Positions 28,186 through 35,231 of a DNA stretch of 64,000 nt are shown in pieces (the stretch's first letter is position 1; each line of letters begins with the position of its first letter). Both the position numbers and the translations under genes were made by a program. The DNA lies in contig NC_011146.1 in NCBI RefSeq assembly GCF_000020725.1, forward strand, positions 1,673,501-1,737,500. Reading direction: 5' to 3'. This DNA comes from Citrifermentans bemidjiense Bem. GTDB lineage: Bacteria > Desulfobacterota > Desulfuromonadia > Geobacterales > Geobacteraceae. The notes below the pieces were generated by a model, which saw nothing but the letters and a program-made list of their open reading frames with translations, made no database searches and was not told where the DNA came from.

Positions 28186-28962
28186 ATGAAAGTTCTAGTC
28201 TGCATCAAACAGGTACCGGATATGGAATCCCGTTTCAAGGTCAACGGGAGCGGCGATTGGTACGACGAAGCCGATCTCGCCTACCGGATGAACGAGTATG
28301 ACGAGTACGCGGTGGAACAGGCGGTACAGCTGAAGGAACAGCTGGGCGACGCGCCCGACGTCACCGTCCTCTCCATCGGGCCGGATCGGGTAGGGGATGC
28401 GCTCAAAAAGGCGCTGGCCATGGGGTGCGACCGCGCCGTCCACGTCCAGGACCCGGACAGCTGCCGCAAGGATCCCTGGCAGATCGCCGACATCATCGCC
28501 TCCTTCGCCAAGGGGAAAGACTTCGACGTCATCTTCACCGGCATGCAGTCCCAGGACAGGGGCTCCGCCCAGGTGGGCGTCACCGTCGCTGAGCGCTTGG
28601 GGCACAACTGCACCACCACTCTGGTCGGCTTCGGCTTTGCCGACGGCGTCATCACCGCCAAGAGGGAGCTCGAAGGCGGGTTGAAGAGCGTCGTCAAGCT
28701 TCCGCTTCCGGCCCTGGTCACCTGCCAGCTCGGCCTGAACGTGCCGCGCTACCCGACCCTTCCCAACATCATGAAGGCGAAGAAGAAGGAGTTTGTGACC
28801 GTCCCGGCTGCCGAGCTCCTGAGCGAAGAGTCGGCGGTCGCCACCGAAAAGCTCTACCCGCCGGTGAAAAGCGGCTCCGCCGTCGTGCTGGAAGGTGATC
28901 TGGCGCAGATCGCCGATCGTCTGCTGGGGATTCTCAAGGAAAAGACTACGGTCGTGAAATAG
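28186..28962 (+). CDS. etfB: Electron transfer flavoprotein, beta subunit (set 2)
   Basis: 258 residues, EtfB fold with MKVLVCIKQVPDMESRF, LSIGPDRVGDALKKALAMG and the nucleotide loop GMQSQDRGSAQVGVTVAE. It is clearly more distant from the set-1 and set-3 EtfB (which share TIDGDTAQVGPGIA). RBS AGGAGG lies before the ATG. It starts 13 bases after the membrane oxidoreductase and is followed by its alpha subunit, which lacks ferredoxin domains. It may serve a different dehydrogenase from set 1. Confidence 0.9.
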   Translation: MKVLVCIKQVPDMESRFKVNGSGDWYDEADLAYRMNEYDEYAVEQAVQLKEQLGDAPDVTVLSIGPDRVGDALKKALAMGCDRAVHVQDPDSCRKDPWQIADIIASFAKGKDFDVIFTGMQSQDRGSAQVGVTVAERLGHNCTTTLVGFGFADGVITAKRELEGGLKSVVKLPLPALVTCQLGLNVPRYPTLPNIMKAKKKEFVTVPAAELLSEESAVATEKLYPPVKSGSAVVLEGDLAQIADRLLGILKEKTTVVK

Positions 28963-28972
28963 GAGGTGAGCC

Positions 28973-29881
28973 ATGAAAGCACTGCTTATCTGTGAACAAA
29001 GGGAAGGAAAGATCCTCGACACCAGTTATGAGCTGGTGGCGTTCGCCGATCGCCTGGGCGCCGAGAAGGTCCTGGTCCTGGTCGGTAAAGAGGCGCCGAA
29101 GGTCGACGCCAAGGTATATCTTGCGGACGTCGACAAGTTCGGCGAGTACAACCCGGACCTGCACAAGCAGGTCGTACTGGAGGCGATCCATAAGGAGAAT
29201 CCCGACTACGTCGTGTTCGTCCATTCCTCCTACGGCTGGGACCTGGCTCCCAGGGTTGCGGCCGCGCTCAAGGTAGGGCAGGTCTCCGAGGTCGTCAACA
29301 TCGTCGACGGCAAGTTCGAGCTGACGCTTTGCAACGCGAAGCTGCGCCGCACCGTGGCCCCCAAAGGGGCACGCGCCGTCCTCACCGTCCAGGCAGGCGC
29401 CTTCAACGCCGTCGAGGCGTCGGGAAGCGCGCAGGTCGAGGCCATTGACGTCGCCGGAAGCTCCAAGCTGCAGTTCGTAGGCTACGAGCCCGCCGAGAAG
29501 AAAGACGTCGATCTGGGCCGCGCGGAGATCATCGTCAGCGCCGGTCGCGGCGTCGGCAAGAAAGAGAACGTCGCGATCATCGCCGAGTTGGCCAAGGCAT
29601 TCGGCGGCGAACTGGGTGCGAGCCGTCCCGTCGTCGACGCCGGCTGGGTCGCCCACAGCCATCAGGTCGGCACCACCGGCCAGACCGTATCCCCCAAGCT
29701 GTACGTTGCCTGCGGCATCTCCGGCGCGATACAGCATCTGGCCGGCATGAAGAAATCCGACTTCATCGTCGCCATCAACAAAGACAAAGACGCCCCCATC
29801 AGCGAGGCCGCAGACGTAATGGTAGTAGCCGACGTACTGCAACTGGCCCCGGTATTGATGGAAAAGCTGCGCGCCGCGTAG
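28973..29881 (+). CDS. etfA: Electron transfer flavoprotein, alpha subunit (set 2)
   Basis: 302 residues, plain EtfA without added Fe-S domain. The FAD-binding C-terminal part shows [39 protein letters not shown] and [30 protein letters not shown]; the gene starts 10 bases after etfB. Its product forms the heterodimer with EtfB of set 2. Last gene of the acyl-CoA/ETF block before the repeat-rich gap leading to ribBA. Confidence 0.93.
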   Translation: MKALLICEQREGKILDTSYELVAFADRLGAEKVLVLVGKEAPKVDAKVYLADVDKFGEYNPDLHKQVVLEAIHKENPDYVVFVHSSYGWDLAPRVAAALKVGQVSEVVNIVDGKFELTLCNAKLRRTVAPKGARAVLTVQAGAFNAVEASGSAQVEAIDVAGSSKLQFVGYEPAEKKDVDLGRAEIIVSAGRGVGKKENVAIIAELAKAFGGELGASRPVVDAGWVAHSHQVGTTGQTVSPKLYVACGISGAIQHLAGMKKSDFIVAINKDKDAPISEAADVMVVADVLQLAPVLMEKLRAA

Positions 29882-29919
29882 CCGGAAGATATTGGCTCGG
29901 GACAATGCCTGGGACCAGC

Positions 29920-29960
29920 GCCGTGCGGCGGAGCGAGTGCTCAGCCCTCCGCCGCACGGC
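29920..29960 (+). terminator. Strong GC hairpin after set-2 etfA
   Basis: A perfect 14-bp stem GCCGTGCGGCGGAG / CTCCGCCGCACGGC (29920-29933 and 29947-29960) with a 13-base loop. No T-run follows, so it may end transcripts weakly or stabilise their 3' end. Confidence 0.6.
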
Positions 29961-29979
29961 TTGCTTAGACAAAGACCAA

Positions 29980-30098
29980 CGGCATCGCACACGGATTTAA
30001 CGGATGACACGGATAAAATCGGATCAATCTTGAAACAACAAGTCTTTGCTTGATCCGCGTTAATCGCTTTCAATCCGCGTCATCCGCGTGCGAGGATT
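29980..30098. repeat. Imperfect inverted ATCCGYGT repeats
   Basis: CACGGATTTAACGGATGACACGGAT (from 29990, read as two pieces CACGGATTTAACGG and ATGACACGGAT) faces ATCCGCGTTAATCG, ATCCGCGTCATCCGCGTG (30053-30091). The two halves can pair around about 45 bases. It separates set-2 etfA from ribBA. Confidence 0.6.
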
Positions 30099-30121
30099 TA
30101 AAAAAAAGGGGGATAAAAGCC

Positions 30122-31192
30122 ATGTCAGTCGCCAGCATAGCCGAGGCAATCGAGGACATCCGGGCCGGTAAGATGGTCATTCTTGTCGATGACGAGGATC
30201 GCGAGAACGAAGGCGATCTCACCATCGCCGCCCAGTGTGTAACCCCTGAGATAATCAACTTCATGGCCATGCACGGGCGCGGGCTGATCTGCTTGACCAT
30301 GACCGGAGAGCGCTGCGACAGGCTGGCGCTCCCCTCAATGGTGCGCGACAACACCTCCTCCTTCGGCACCGCCTTCACCGTCTCCATCGAGGCGCGCCGC
30401 GGAGTCACCACTGGCATCTCCGCCGCCGACCGCGCCCACACCATTCTCACCGCCGTAGCCCCCGATGCCTGTGCCGAGGACCTGGCGCGGCCGGGACACA
30501 TATTCCCGCTGCGCGCAAGAGAAGGAGGCGTCCTGGTCCGCTCCGGTCAGACCGAGGGCTCCGTCGACCTGGCGCGCCTGGCAGGGTTAGAGCCTGCCGG
30601 CGTCATCTGCGAGATCATGAACGATGACGGCACCATGTCCCGCATGCCCGATCTGAAGAAGTTCGCCCTGCGTCACAGGATCAAGATCTGCACCATAGCC
30701 GACCTCGTCGCCTACCGGATGCAGCACGAGTCATTGGTCCGCCGCTGCGTCGAGGTCAAACTCCCCACCCAGTTCGGCGACTTCCGCGCCGTAGGCTTTG
30801 AAAACGACGTCGACGGCCTGGAGCACATAGCCTTGGTCAAAGGCGACATAGGTGGAGACGAACCGGTCCTGGTGCGGGTCCACTCAGAGTGTCTGACCGG
30901 CGACGTCTTCGGCAGTGTCAGGTGCGACTGTGCTGACCAACTGCACCTGGCCATGCAGCAAGTACAAGCCGAGGGGAGGGGGGTAATCCTCTACATGCGG
31001 CAGGAGGGGCGCGGCATCGGCCTGACCAACAAGTTGAAGGCTTATGCGCTGCAGGATCAAGGCAAGGACACCGTCGAAGCAAACTTCGCCCTGGGGTTCA
31101 AGGCCGACATGCGGGATTACGGCATAGGCGCGCAGATCCTCTCAAATCTAGGTATAAAGAAGATCCGGCTCATGACCAACAACCCGAAGTAG
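30122..31192 (+). CDS. ribBA: RibBA: DHBP synthase / GTP cyclohydrolase II, C-terminus lost by frameshift
   Basis: 356 residues. Residues 1-~200 are a complete 3,4-dihydroxy-2-butanone-4-phosphate synthase ([35 protein letters not shown]). Residues ~205-356 are GTP cyclohydrolase II with the zinc motif [14 protein letters not shown] and RQEGRGIGL. The frame stops with TAG at 31190, just after TNNPK, where family members continue for about 45 residues. The missing end is encoded in another frame at 31189-31317 (see next entry). The break fits a 7-base deletion. Start: ATG 30122, after the A/G-rich tract AAAAAAAGGGGG. An extra riboflavin gene beside ETF genes makes sense for flavin supply; the N-terminal activity may survive. 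Confidence 0.85.
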   Translation: MSVASIAEAIEDIRAGKMVILVDDEDRENEGDLTIAAQCVTPEIINFMAMHGRGLICLTMTGERCDRLALPSMVRDNTSSFGTAFTVSIEARRGVTTGISAADRAHTILTAVAPDACAEDLARPGHIFPLRAREGGVLVRSGQTEGSVDLARLAGLEPAGVICEIMNDDGTMSRMPDLKKFALRHRIKICTIADLVAYRMQHESLVRRCVEVKLPTQFGDFRAVGFENDVDGLEHIALVKGDIGGDEPVLVRVHSECLTGDVFGSVRCDCADQLHLAMQQVQAEGRGVILYMRQEGRGIGLTNKLKAYALQDQGKDTVEANFALGFKADMRDYGIGAQILSNLGIKKIRLMTNNPK

Positions 31193-31317
31193 GGCTCGCA
31201 GGATACGGGATCGGCATCGAAGAACGGGTGCCGTTGGAGCTGCCCCCCGGGAATGACAACGCGAGGTATTTAAAGACCAAGCGGGAGAAGATGGGGCATT
31301 TGTTGCATTTCATCTGA
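31189..31317 (+). pseudogene. Out-of-frame C-terminal end of ribBA
   Basis: In the frame beginning GTA at 31189 the sequence reads [20 protein letters not shown] then GNDNARYLKTKREKMGHLLHFI and stops at TGA 31315-31317. This is the normal end of GTP cyclohydrolase II (ERVPLE, YLKTKREKMGHLL). Its conservation shows the frameshift is recent, or a sequencing error. No ribosome site of its own. Confidence 0.9.
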
Positions 31318-31352
31318 CGCCGGGACGGAAGAACGTGCCAGTAGGAGAGCAG

Positions 31353-31559
31353 ATGGACTACTTAGAAACCAATGACGGCCGCCAGCGGCGGCACATAATC
31401 TCGGTCCGGGTAAGCGACGAGGAGCTGGAGTATCTTACCCGTCTGCTAGAGCTTCACAACACCACCATGTCCGAGCTGATGAGGGATGCCCTCGGCTCGC
31501 CCGCCTTGCTGCGCCGCGTCAGACCCACGAGGCGCCGCCACTCTCAGCGCGCGCCCTGA
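31353..31559 (+). CDS. Ribbon-helix-helix (CopG/Arc-type) DNA-binding protein
   Basis: 68 residues. The core RRHIISVRVSDEELEYLTRLLELHNTTMSELMRDAL is a beta strand and two helices as in MetJ/Arc/CopG repressors (strand HIISVRVS, helix A, NTT turn, helix B). The tail is Arg-rich. Start ATG 31353 behind AGGAGAG; a GTG at 31335 is the alternative. It has no partner toxin beside it, so autoregulator or orphan antitoxin are open. Boundary of the catabolic block and the accessory region. Confidence 0.65.
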   Translation: MDYLETNDGRQRRHIISVRVSDEELEYLTRLLELHNTTMSELMRDALGSPALLRRVRPTRRRHSQRAP

Positions 31560-31590
31560 TCAGCAGCAACCCAGCCTAACCTCCGTCCAT

Positions 31591-31664
31591 CCTCCCTCTC
31601 CCTCTGGGCCTTCGCCCACCGTAGGCTACGGTCCACAGGTGGGAGAGGGTCGGGGTGAGGGTAG
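31591..31664. repeat. GGGAGAGGG-type repeat with insertion
   Basis: CCTCTCCCTCTGGG, a 25-base inner hairpin (CCTTCGCCCACCGTAGG region), then GTGGGAGAGGGTCGGGGTGAGGG. A longer variant of the repeat at 4003 and 6336. The surrounding gap 31560-31834 has no gene. Confidence 0.6.
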
Positions 31665-31834
31665 AACCTCTAAGATTTCCTCCGTGCTCCCGCCTCTTCA
31701 GGTTGATTCGTTTTTGTCACCCCTCAGCTTGCATTGCTAGCGCTGCGTTGTATGCTCAACGGAGTTTTGAGATTGATAAATTCTAATCAATTGAAGTCCT
31801 ACGCTTCGCCATGGCGGCGGAAGGGAGGTACGAG

Positions 31835-32245
31835 ATGGGTCAGCAATTACTGCGGAACTATCGGCAAATCGGGCCAACGGCGTTTCATGCGTTCAACCAG
31901 AGGGTGGCAACTGCTTTGGCTGAAAAAACCAGGATTCCAGACTCCGTCTGGGCGGGTAACCCGGGGCTGCTCGAATCGTACCTCGCCACATCGGCAAAGC
32001 ACGATGCGGTGTATCACGAGTCGATGTTGGGGAGCAAACTGGTGATTAACGAACGAGAGGTACTCCAGGCACAACTCGTCATTAAATTGGACGAGATCGC
32101 GCTGGTCATGGAGATGGCCGCTGTCCGCAATCCCGGCATCCTCGTCGCCTCCGGGTTCGATTGCAGCAAAGAAAGAAGGGGGCACCCGAGGGCCAAGACA
32201 GTTCCAACTGCCCCTGAAGCAGCCCAGGTCGAAAAAAAAGATTAA
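31835..32245 (+). CDS. Hypothetical protein, mostly helical
   Basis: 136 residues of no family I recognise. ATG 31835 has GGGAGG upstream (an ATG at 31811 is in frame but without such a site). It appears alpha-helical (NQRVATALAEKTRIP, VLQAQLVIKLDEIALVMEMAAVRNPGIL) and soluble, with a charged C-terminal tail rich in Lys, Pro and Glu. No signal peptide or membrane segment. A terminator-like hairpin follows and then the 21-bp repeat array, which lies in the same reading frame but is separated by stops. Confidence 0.55.
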   Translation: MGQQLLRNYRQIGPTAFHAFNQRVATALAEKTRIPDSVWAGNPGLLESYLATSAKHDAVYHESMLGSKLVINEREVLQAQLVIKLDEIALVMEMAAVRNPGILVASGFDCSKERRGHPRAKTVPTAPEAAQVEKKD

Positions 32246-32283
32246 TGCCCGCAACAGCCACACCCGAACTTAAAGGTCGAACT

Positions 32284-32305
32284 GGGGGTGCCGTCAGGCA
32301 CCCCC
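32284..32305 (+). terminator. Hairpin after the hypothetical gene
   Basis: GGGGGTGCC-GTCA-GGCACCCCC, a perfect 9-bp stem with a tetraloop, 38 bases after the stop. No T-run follows. Confidence 0.6.
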
Positions 32306-32446
32306 TCAACCTCCTCACCTCCACACCTGCCTCCCTTTGCAGCCACACGTCTCTGAAGCAGACGCCTGCGCGTAACCTTCCATTTTTCCTGACTTCAAAT
32401 TCATCCCCTTGCTGTATGCCTGTTACCCACCGCAATATACGAATTA

Positions 32447-32803
32447 CATACCACGATGTGCGAATTACATACCGCGATGTGTAATTCACATACCGCGATG
32501 CATGAGATACATACCGCAGTGCATGAGTTACATACCGCGGTGCATGAATTACTTGTTGCAATGTGCTGGTTACATACCGCGGTGTATGCAATACATATTG
32601 CGATGTGCGAATTATACATCGCGCCAAGTAGTTTACAGAGAGCGATGCAAATGTTACATGCTGCGGTGTATGAATTACTGACTGCGGTATGTGGGTATCA
32701 CACTGCACTGTGCGAGTAGCATAACGCGATGTGTGAATTACATACCGCGGTGCATGAGTTACTCGTTGCGATGCATGACTTACATACCGCGATGTGTAAG
32801 TTA
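32447..32803 (+). repeat. 21-bp phased degenerate repeat array (17 units)
   Basis: Units of exactly 21 bases (consensus CATACCGCGATGTGTGAATTA) repeat 17 times with many substitutions but no insertion or deletion: unit starts fall at 32447 + 21n up to 32783. In the plus frame the units read as heptapeptides such as HTAMCEL, HTAVHEL, LVAMHDL. From the ATG at 32456 the frame is open to a TAG at 32717-32719, then continues as the same heptads to TAA at 32843-32845, ending in IIADNLGPAKRA. No good ribosome site precedes 32456. Two other plus frames and minus frames are also largely open, so coding is not certain. The array abuts the stop of the convergent AraC-type gene. Confidence 0.85.
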
Positions 32804-32845
32804 CAGATCATCGCGGACAACTTGGGGCCTGCTAAAAGGGCGTAA

Positions 32846-33706
32846 CTACTTCAGCGGCAGGTAGATGTCTGTGACGAGCTCGTGCTCGGCCACGTCGGGC
32901 ATGAGGTTCAGGTAGTGGAAGAAGAGGGGGAAGTCCCGCAGCTCTTCGCCGCTTTTCGGGAACCAGTCGCGGTAGAGCGGATAAATGCTGTCGCCTATCC
33001 GATCGTGGGAGCCCAAGTGCCGCACCACCGCGCACCGGCCACCTTGGATGACGCTGTTGAACACTCCCTGCGGGTTCTCCGGCACCTCCTGCGACACTTC
33101 ACCGCAGATGTCGAAGCGGAACTCTTCCGGCTCAACCGTTGCGGGGTCGTCGTAGACGAGGCCGAAGGTGCGGGACTGCTTCACCGGTGACAGCCCGCTT
33201 TGCTTGCGCCATTCGATGAACTTAAGTGCCGAGTCATCCACCTTTTCCGGCGCGCCCCGGTGCTCCAGGACCGCAATCCGCGTCTCGGCGAACTCCACAA
33301 TTTTCACGTCCATGTTTCCTCTCCTTTCGATGGTCGGCAGCCGGAAGCGCTCCCTCCATGGCTGCCATATGGGTGATTTTCTGAATTGGGAGGGGGAATG
33401 TCCGAACATCTGCTTGAAGGCGCGGGCAAACGCTTCAGGGCTGTCGAACCCGGCATCGAGGGCAATGTCGATGATGCGCTCCTCCCGGCGGTAGGCAAGC
33501 CGGTAGGAAGCGTGCTTAAGCCGCAGCAGCCGAATGTAGCCGAAGACGCCGATGCCGGTGTAGAGCGAGAATTGCCTGTGGAAGTGGAACTTGGAGAAAT
33601 GCGCCACCCGGCTCAACCGTTCCACCGTTAAAGGCTCGTCCAGGTGCCGTTCGATGTAGCGTAGCACCCTGTCGAACCTTTCTGCGTATGCCTGTGCCTT
33701 GTCCAT
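32846..33706 (-). CDS. AraC-family regulator with GyrI-like effector domain
   Basis: 286 residues. The N-terminal ~110 are the double helix-turn-helix of AraC proteins (LTVERLSRVAHFSKFHFHRQF, IIDIALDAGFDSPEAFARAFKQMFGHSPSQFR). From ~130 (MDVKIVEFAETRIAVLEHRG) it is a GyrI/SbmC-like ligand-binding domain, ending in HELVTDIYLPLK. Such proteins (Rob, BmrR-like sensors) respond to small amphipathic or drug-like molecules. Start at 33706 is preceded on the minus strand by AGAGGGGCGAGG. No obvious target gene is adjacent; both neighbours are repeats. Confidence 0.88.
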   Translation of the reverse strand: MDKAQAYAERFDRVLRYIERHLDEPLTVERLSRVAHFSKFHFHRQFSLYTGIGVFGYIRLLRLKHASYRLAYRREERIIDIALDAGFDSPEAFARAFKQMFGHSPSQFRKSPIWQPWRERFRLPTIERRGNMDVKIVEFAETRIAVLEHRGAPEKVDDSALKFIEWRKQSGLSPVKQSRTFGLVYDDPATVEPEEFRFDICGEVSQEVPENPQGVFNSVIQGGRCAVVRHLGSHDRIGDSIYPLYRDWFPKSGEELRDFPLFFHYLNLMPDVAEHELVTDIYLPLK

Positions 33707-33855
33707 GTCCTCGCCCCTCTCTATCCGATGGTCATCCTACCCCAACTTCAAGAGAGAATCCTGACCGTAATTGCTCTGTTTCCTGTAATTATTCCGCCGA
33801 TTGTCCTACGACTATTCTTCAGGTTGCAAGTGCTTATTACGAGTCAAACATAAAA

Positions 33856-33952
33856 AAGAGGACTTAACCGTTAGGCTAAGTCCTCTTTTAAATCGCCCGG
33901 AGCGTCGAGATTACTTCAGGCTTGTTTGTTTGATCGCGCCTTTCAGCGAGCG
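33856..33952 (-). pseudogene. Remnant: duplicated 3' end and terminator of the propeller/phosphoesterase gene
   Basis: These 97 bases match 37267-37363 with only a few differences (for example AACCGTTAGG against AGCCGTTCGG). They carry the terminator hairpin AGAGGACTTAACC/GGCTAAGTCCTCT and, on the minus strand, the last codons ending LKGAIKQTSLK. The rest of the gene is missing, so this is the relic of a lost or partial duplicate. Confidence 0.8.
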
Positions 33953-33962
33953 GGACATCGGG

Positions 33963-34050
33963 GTCAGGTCTGGACATTGACATATCGGATCGCTGCGTTG
34001 CCAGGTCTTGAAATATCACTTTCCTGACGAAGCACAATTGAAGACCTGAC
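33963..34050. repeat. 88-bp element with inverted ends GTCAGGTCT / AGACCTGAC
   Basis: Exact 9-base inverted ends at 33963-33971 and 34042-34050 bound a non-coding stretch. It resembles the small mobile or REP-like elements moved in trans by transposases; no transposase is present in the window. It lies directly beside the gene remnant at 33856. Confidence 0.5.
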
Positions 34051-34060
34051 GCCGGGCGGG

Positions 34061-34363
34061 TCATCGTTGATAAAACACCACCCCGACCCTCTCGATATGC
34101 TCCGTAAGCTCGGCATGATTGAGTCGGGCGAATAACGAAAGGTCTATCTTGTAGGGCAACAAGAGGTCGTCCAACTCCTCGGCGATAGAGCCAAGCTCGC
34201 CACTGGTGAGGGCATCGCCGGAAAGGGTCAGGTCTATGTCGGACCCTGGCTTGAAATTGCCTTTCGCCCGCGACCCGTATAGGATCGCCTTTTCAATGGC
34301 TGGATGACGGCTTAAAACGCTGCAGATCCTTTCGATTGTGTCGTCGCTCAAGCCGTAGGGCAT
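34061..34363 (-). CDS. MNT-type minimal nucleotidyltransferase (antitoxin-like)
   Basis: 100 residues with the nucleotidyltransferase signature ILYGSRAKGNFKPGSDIDLTL (GS-x9-DxD; shown in two parts, LYGSRAKGN and GSDIDL) and the third acidic residue in KIDLSLF. The start overlaps the stop of the upstream HEPN gene (TGATG), so the two are one transcript. In HEPN/MNT (HepT/MntA) systems this enzyme AMP-modifies and silences the HEPN RNase. Confidence 0.88.
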   Translation of the reverse strand: MPYGLSDDTIERICSVLSRHPAIEKAILYGSRAKGNFKPGSDIDLTLSGDALTSGELGSIAEELDDLLLPYKIDLSLFARLNHAELTEHIERVGVVFYQR

Positions 34364-34785
34364 CAGTCGTTCTCGGTCTCTGCCAAAGCAGCGAATTTTC
34401 TCGCCATCAGCTCGAACTGCGGATAAAAGCGCGCAAGCACGTTTTCGACGATTTCCTCCGCCGTCTCAGGGTTATAGGTGTGAGAACTGAGATTGCGGGC
34501 CTTGATCATGTCCATCCAGGCAGTGCCATCGTCGATGAGTCCGTTCTTGAAAGCCTCCCGCGTTGCGTCCTTCGACCCGATCAGACCGACAATCCCTTTG
34601 TCTTCCAGGTAATCCTTCAGAACATTCCAGGTAAGTTCATGGGTGAACTCGAAGCCGTGTACCATCCCCTGTTCTTCCAGTTTGGTCAGTGGGCGCTCTT
34701 GCGCCAGTTGCACTGCCTCTGTCAAAGTATTCAGCGCTCTTACATAGTTGCAGAAGCGCTGTTTCCAGCGGATATCTGCAGGCAC
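34363..34785 (-). CDS. HEPN / HI0074-family nucleotidyltransferase partner (toxin-like)
   Basis: 140 residues of the HI0074 family: an alpha-helical HEPN fold with QGMVHGFEFTHELTWNVLKDYLE and the motif MIKARNLSSHTYN, which contains the R-x4-H typical of HEPN RNases. It is the first gene of the pair, followed by the nucleotidyltransferase. HI0073/HI0074-type pairs are common in accessory regions and act as toxin-antitoxin or phage-defence modules. GAAAGGAGC-type ribosome site upstream on the minus strand (complement of 34789-34798). Confidence 0.85.
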   Translation of the reverse strand: MPADIRWKQRFCNYVRALNTLTEAVQLAQERPLTKLEEQGMVHGFEFTHELTWNVLKDYLEDKGIVGLIGSKDATREAFKNGLIDDGTAWMDMIKARNLSSHTYNPETAEEIVENVLARFYPQFELMARKFAALAETEND

Positions 34786-34844
34786 GGTAGGCTCCTTTCA
34801 CACACGACGCCTCGTCTCAAGGCTCGGAATTGCCAGCATAAAGA

Positions 34845-34960
34845 AAAAGCCCTTGGGTTGACCAAAGGCTCTTTTCCATTTCGACTTTTGTAAAACATCT
34901 CCAAGATCAAGTCAATGTCTAAAAACTTGCTTCATGTTCCTGATGACTTCTCTGAGCGTG
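34845..34960 (-). pseudogene. Remnant: 3' end of a histidine-kinase gene plus terminator
   Basis: Bases 34894-34960 match 49173-49238, the end and 3' flank of the hybrid kinase gene (shared ACATCTCCAAGATCAAGTCA and TTCCTGATGAC). On the minus strand it reads ...LREVIRNMK, the last residues of that protein. A hairpin AGCCCTTGG...CCAAAGGCT (34849-34870) with flanking A/T runs then acts as terminator for the vanished gene. No upstream coding part remains. Confidence 0.7.
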
Positions 34961-35072
34961 TGGGATAAAGGCGCGGAGGGTCTTGTGTCTTGGCTTTTGT
35001 CCTGAGTGGAAAGGTGGCCATGCTGCACGAGGCCCGACGACTCCGCCGATGGCCCTGCGACATTCTCCGGGG

Positions 35073-35100
35073 TTGACAAGCGCGTCTTACATTACATAGT
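35073..35100 (+). promoter_or_regulatory. Sigma-70-type promoter for the secreted protein gene
   Basis: TTGACA at 35073-35078 and CATAGT at 35095-35100, spacing 16, in an AT-rich stretch. The start codon is 132 bases downstream, leaving a long leader. Confidence 0.45.
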
Positions 35101-35231
35101 TGTGTGATTGTTAATTTATTCCAATGGGTCGGTGCGCCATGTCACAGCAGGAGCTGGACGATCTTTCCCCAGTAGCCTGCCTTCTGTCTTGTAGCAGGGT
35201 TCGAGGGAGGAATACACCTATGGAGGATGAA

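Noticed and set aside
31180-31195. Programmed ribosomal frameshift in ribBA
   Set aside because: No slippery heptamer or downstream structure is visible at the break and the family has no such mechanism; residues are missing, which fits a deletion.
32106-32708. 200-residue minus-strand ORF across the 21-bp array
   Set aside because: It runs antisense through an unknown gene, a terminator and the repeat; period-21 sequence without stops stays open in several frames by default.
32447-32803. CRISPR array
   Set aside because: The 21-bp units are contiguous and degenerate, with no unique spacers and no cas genes.
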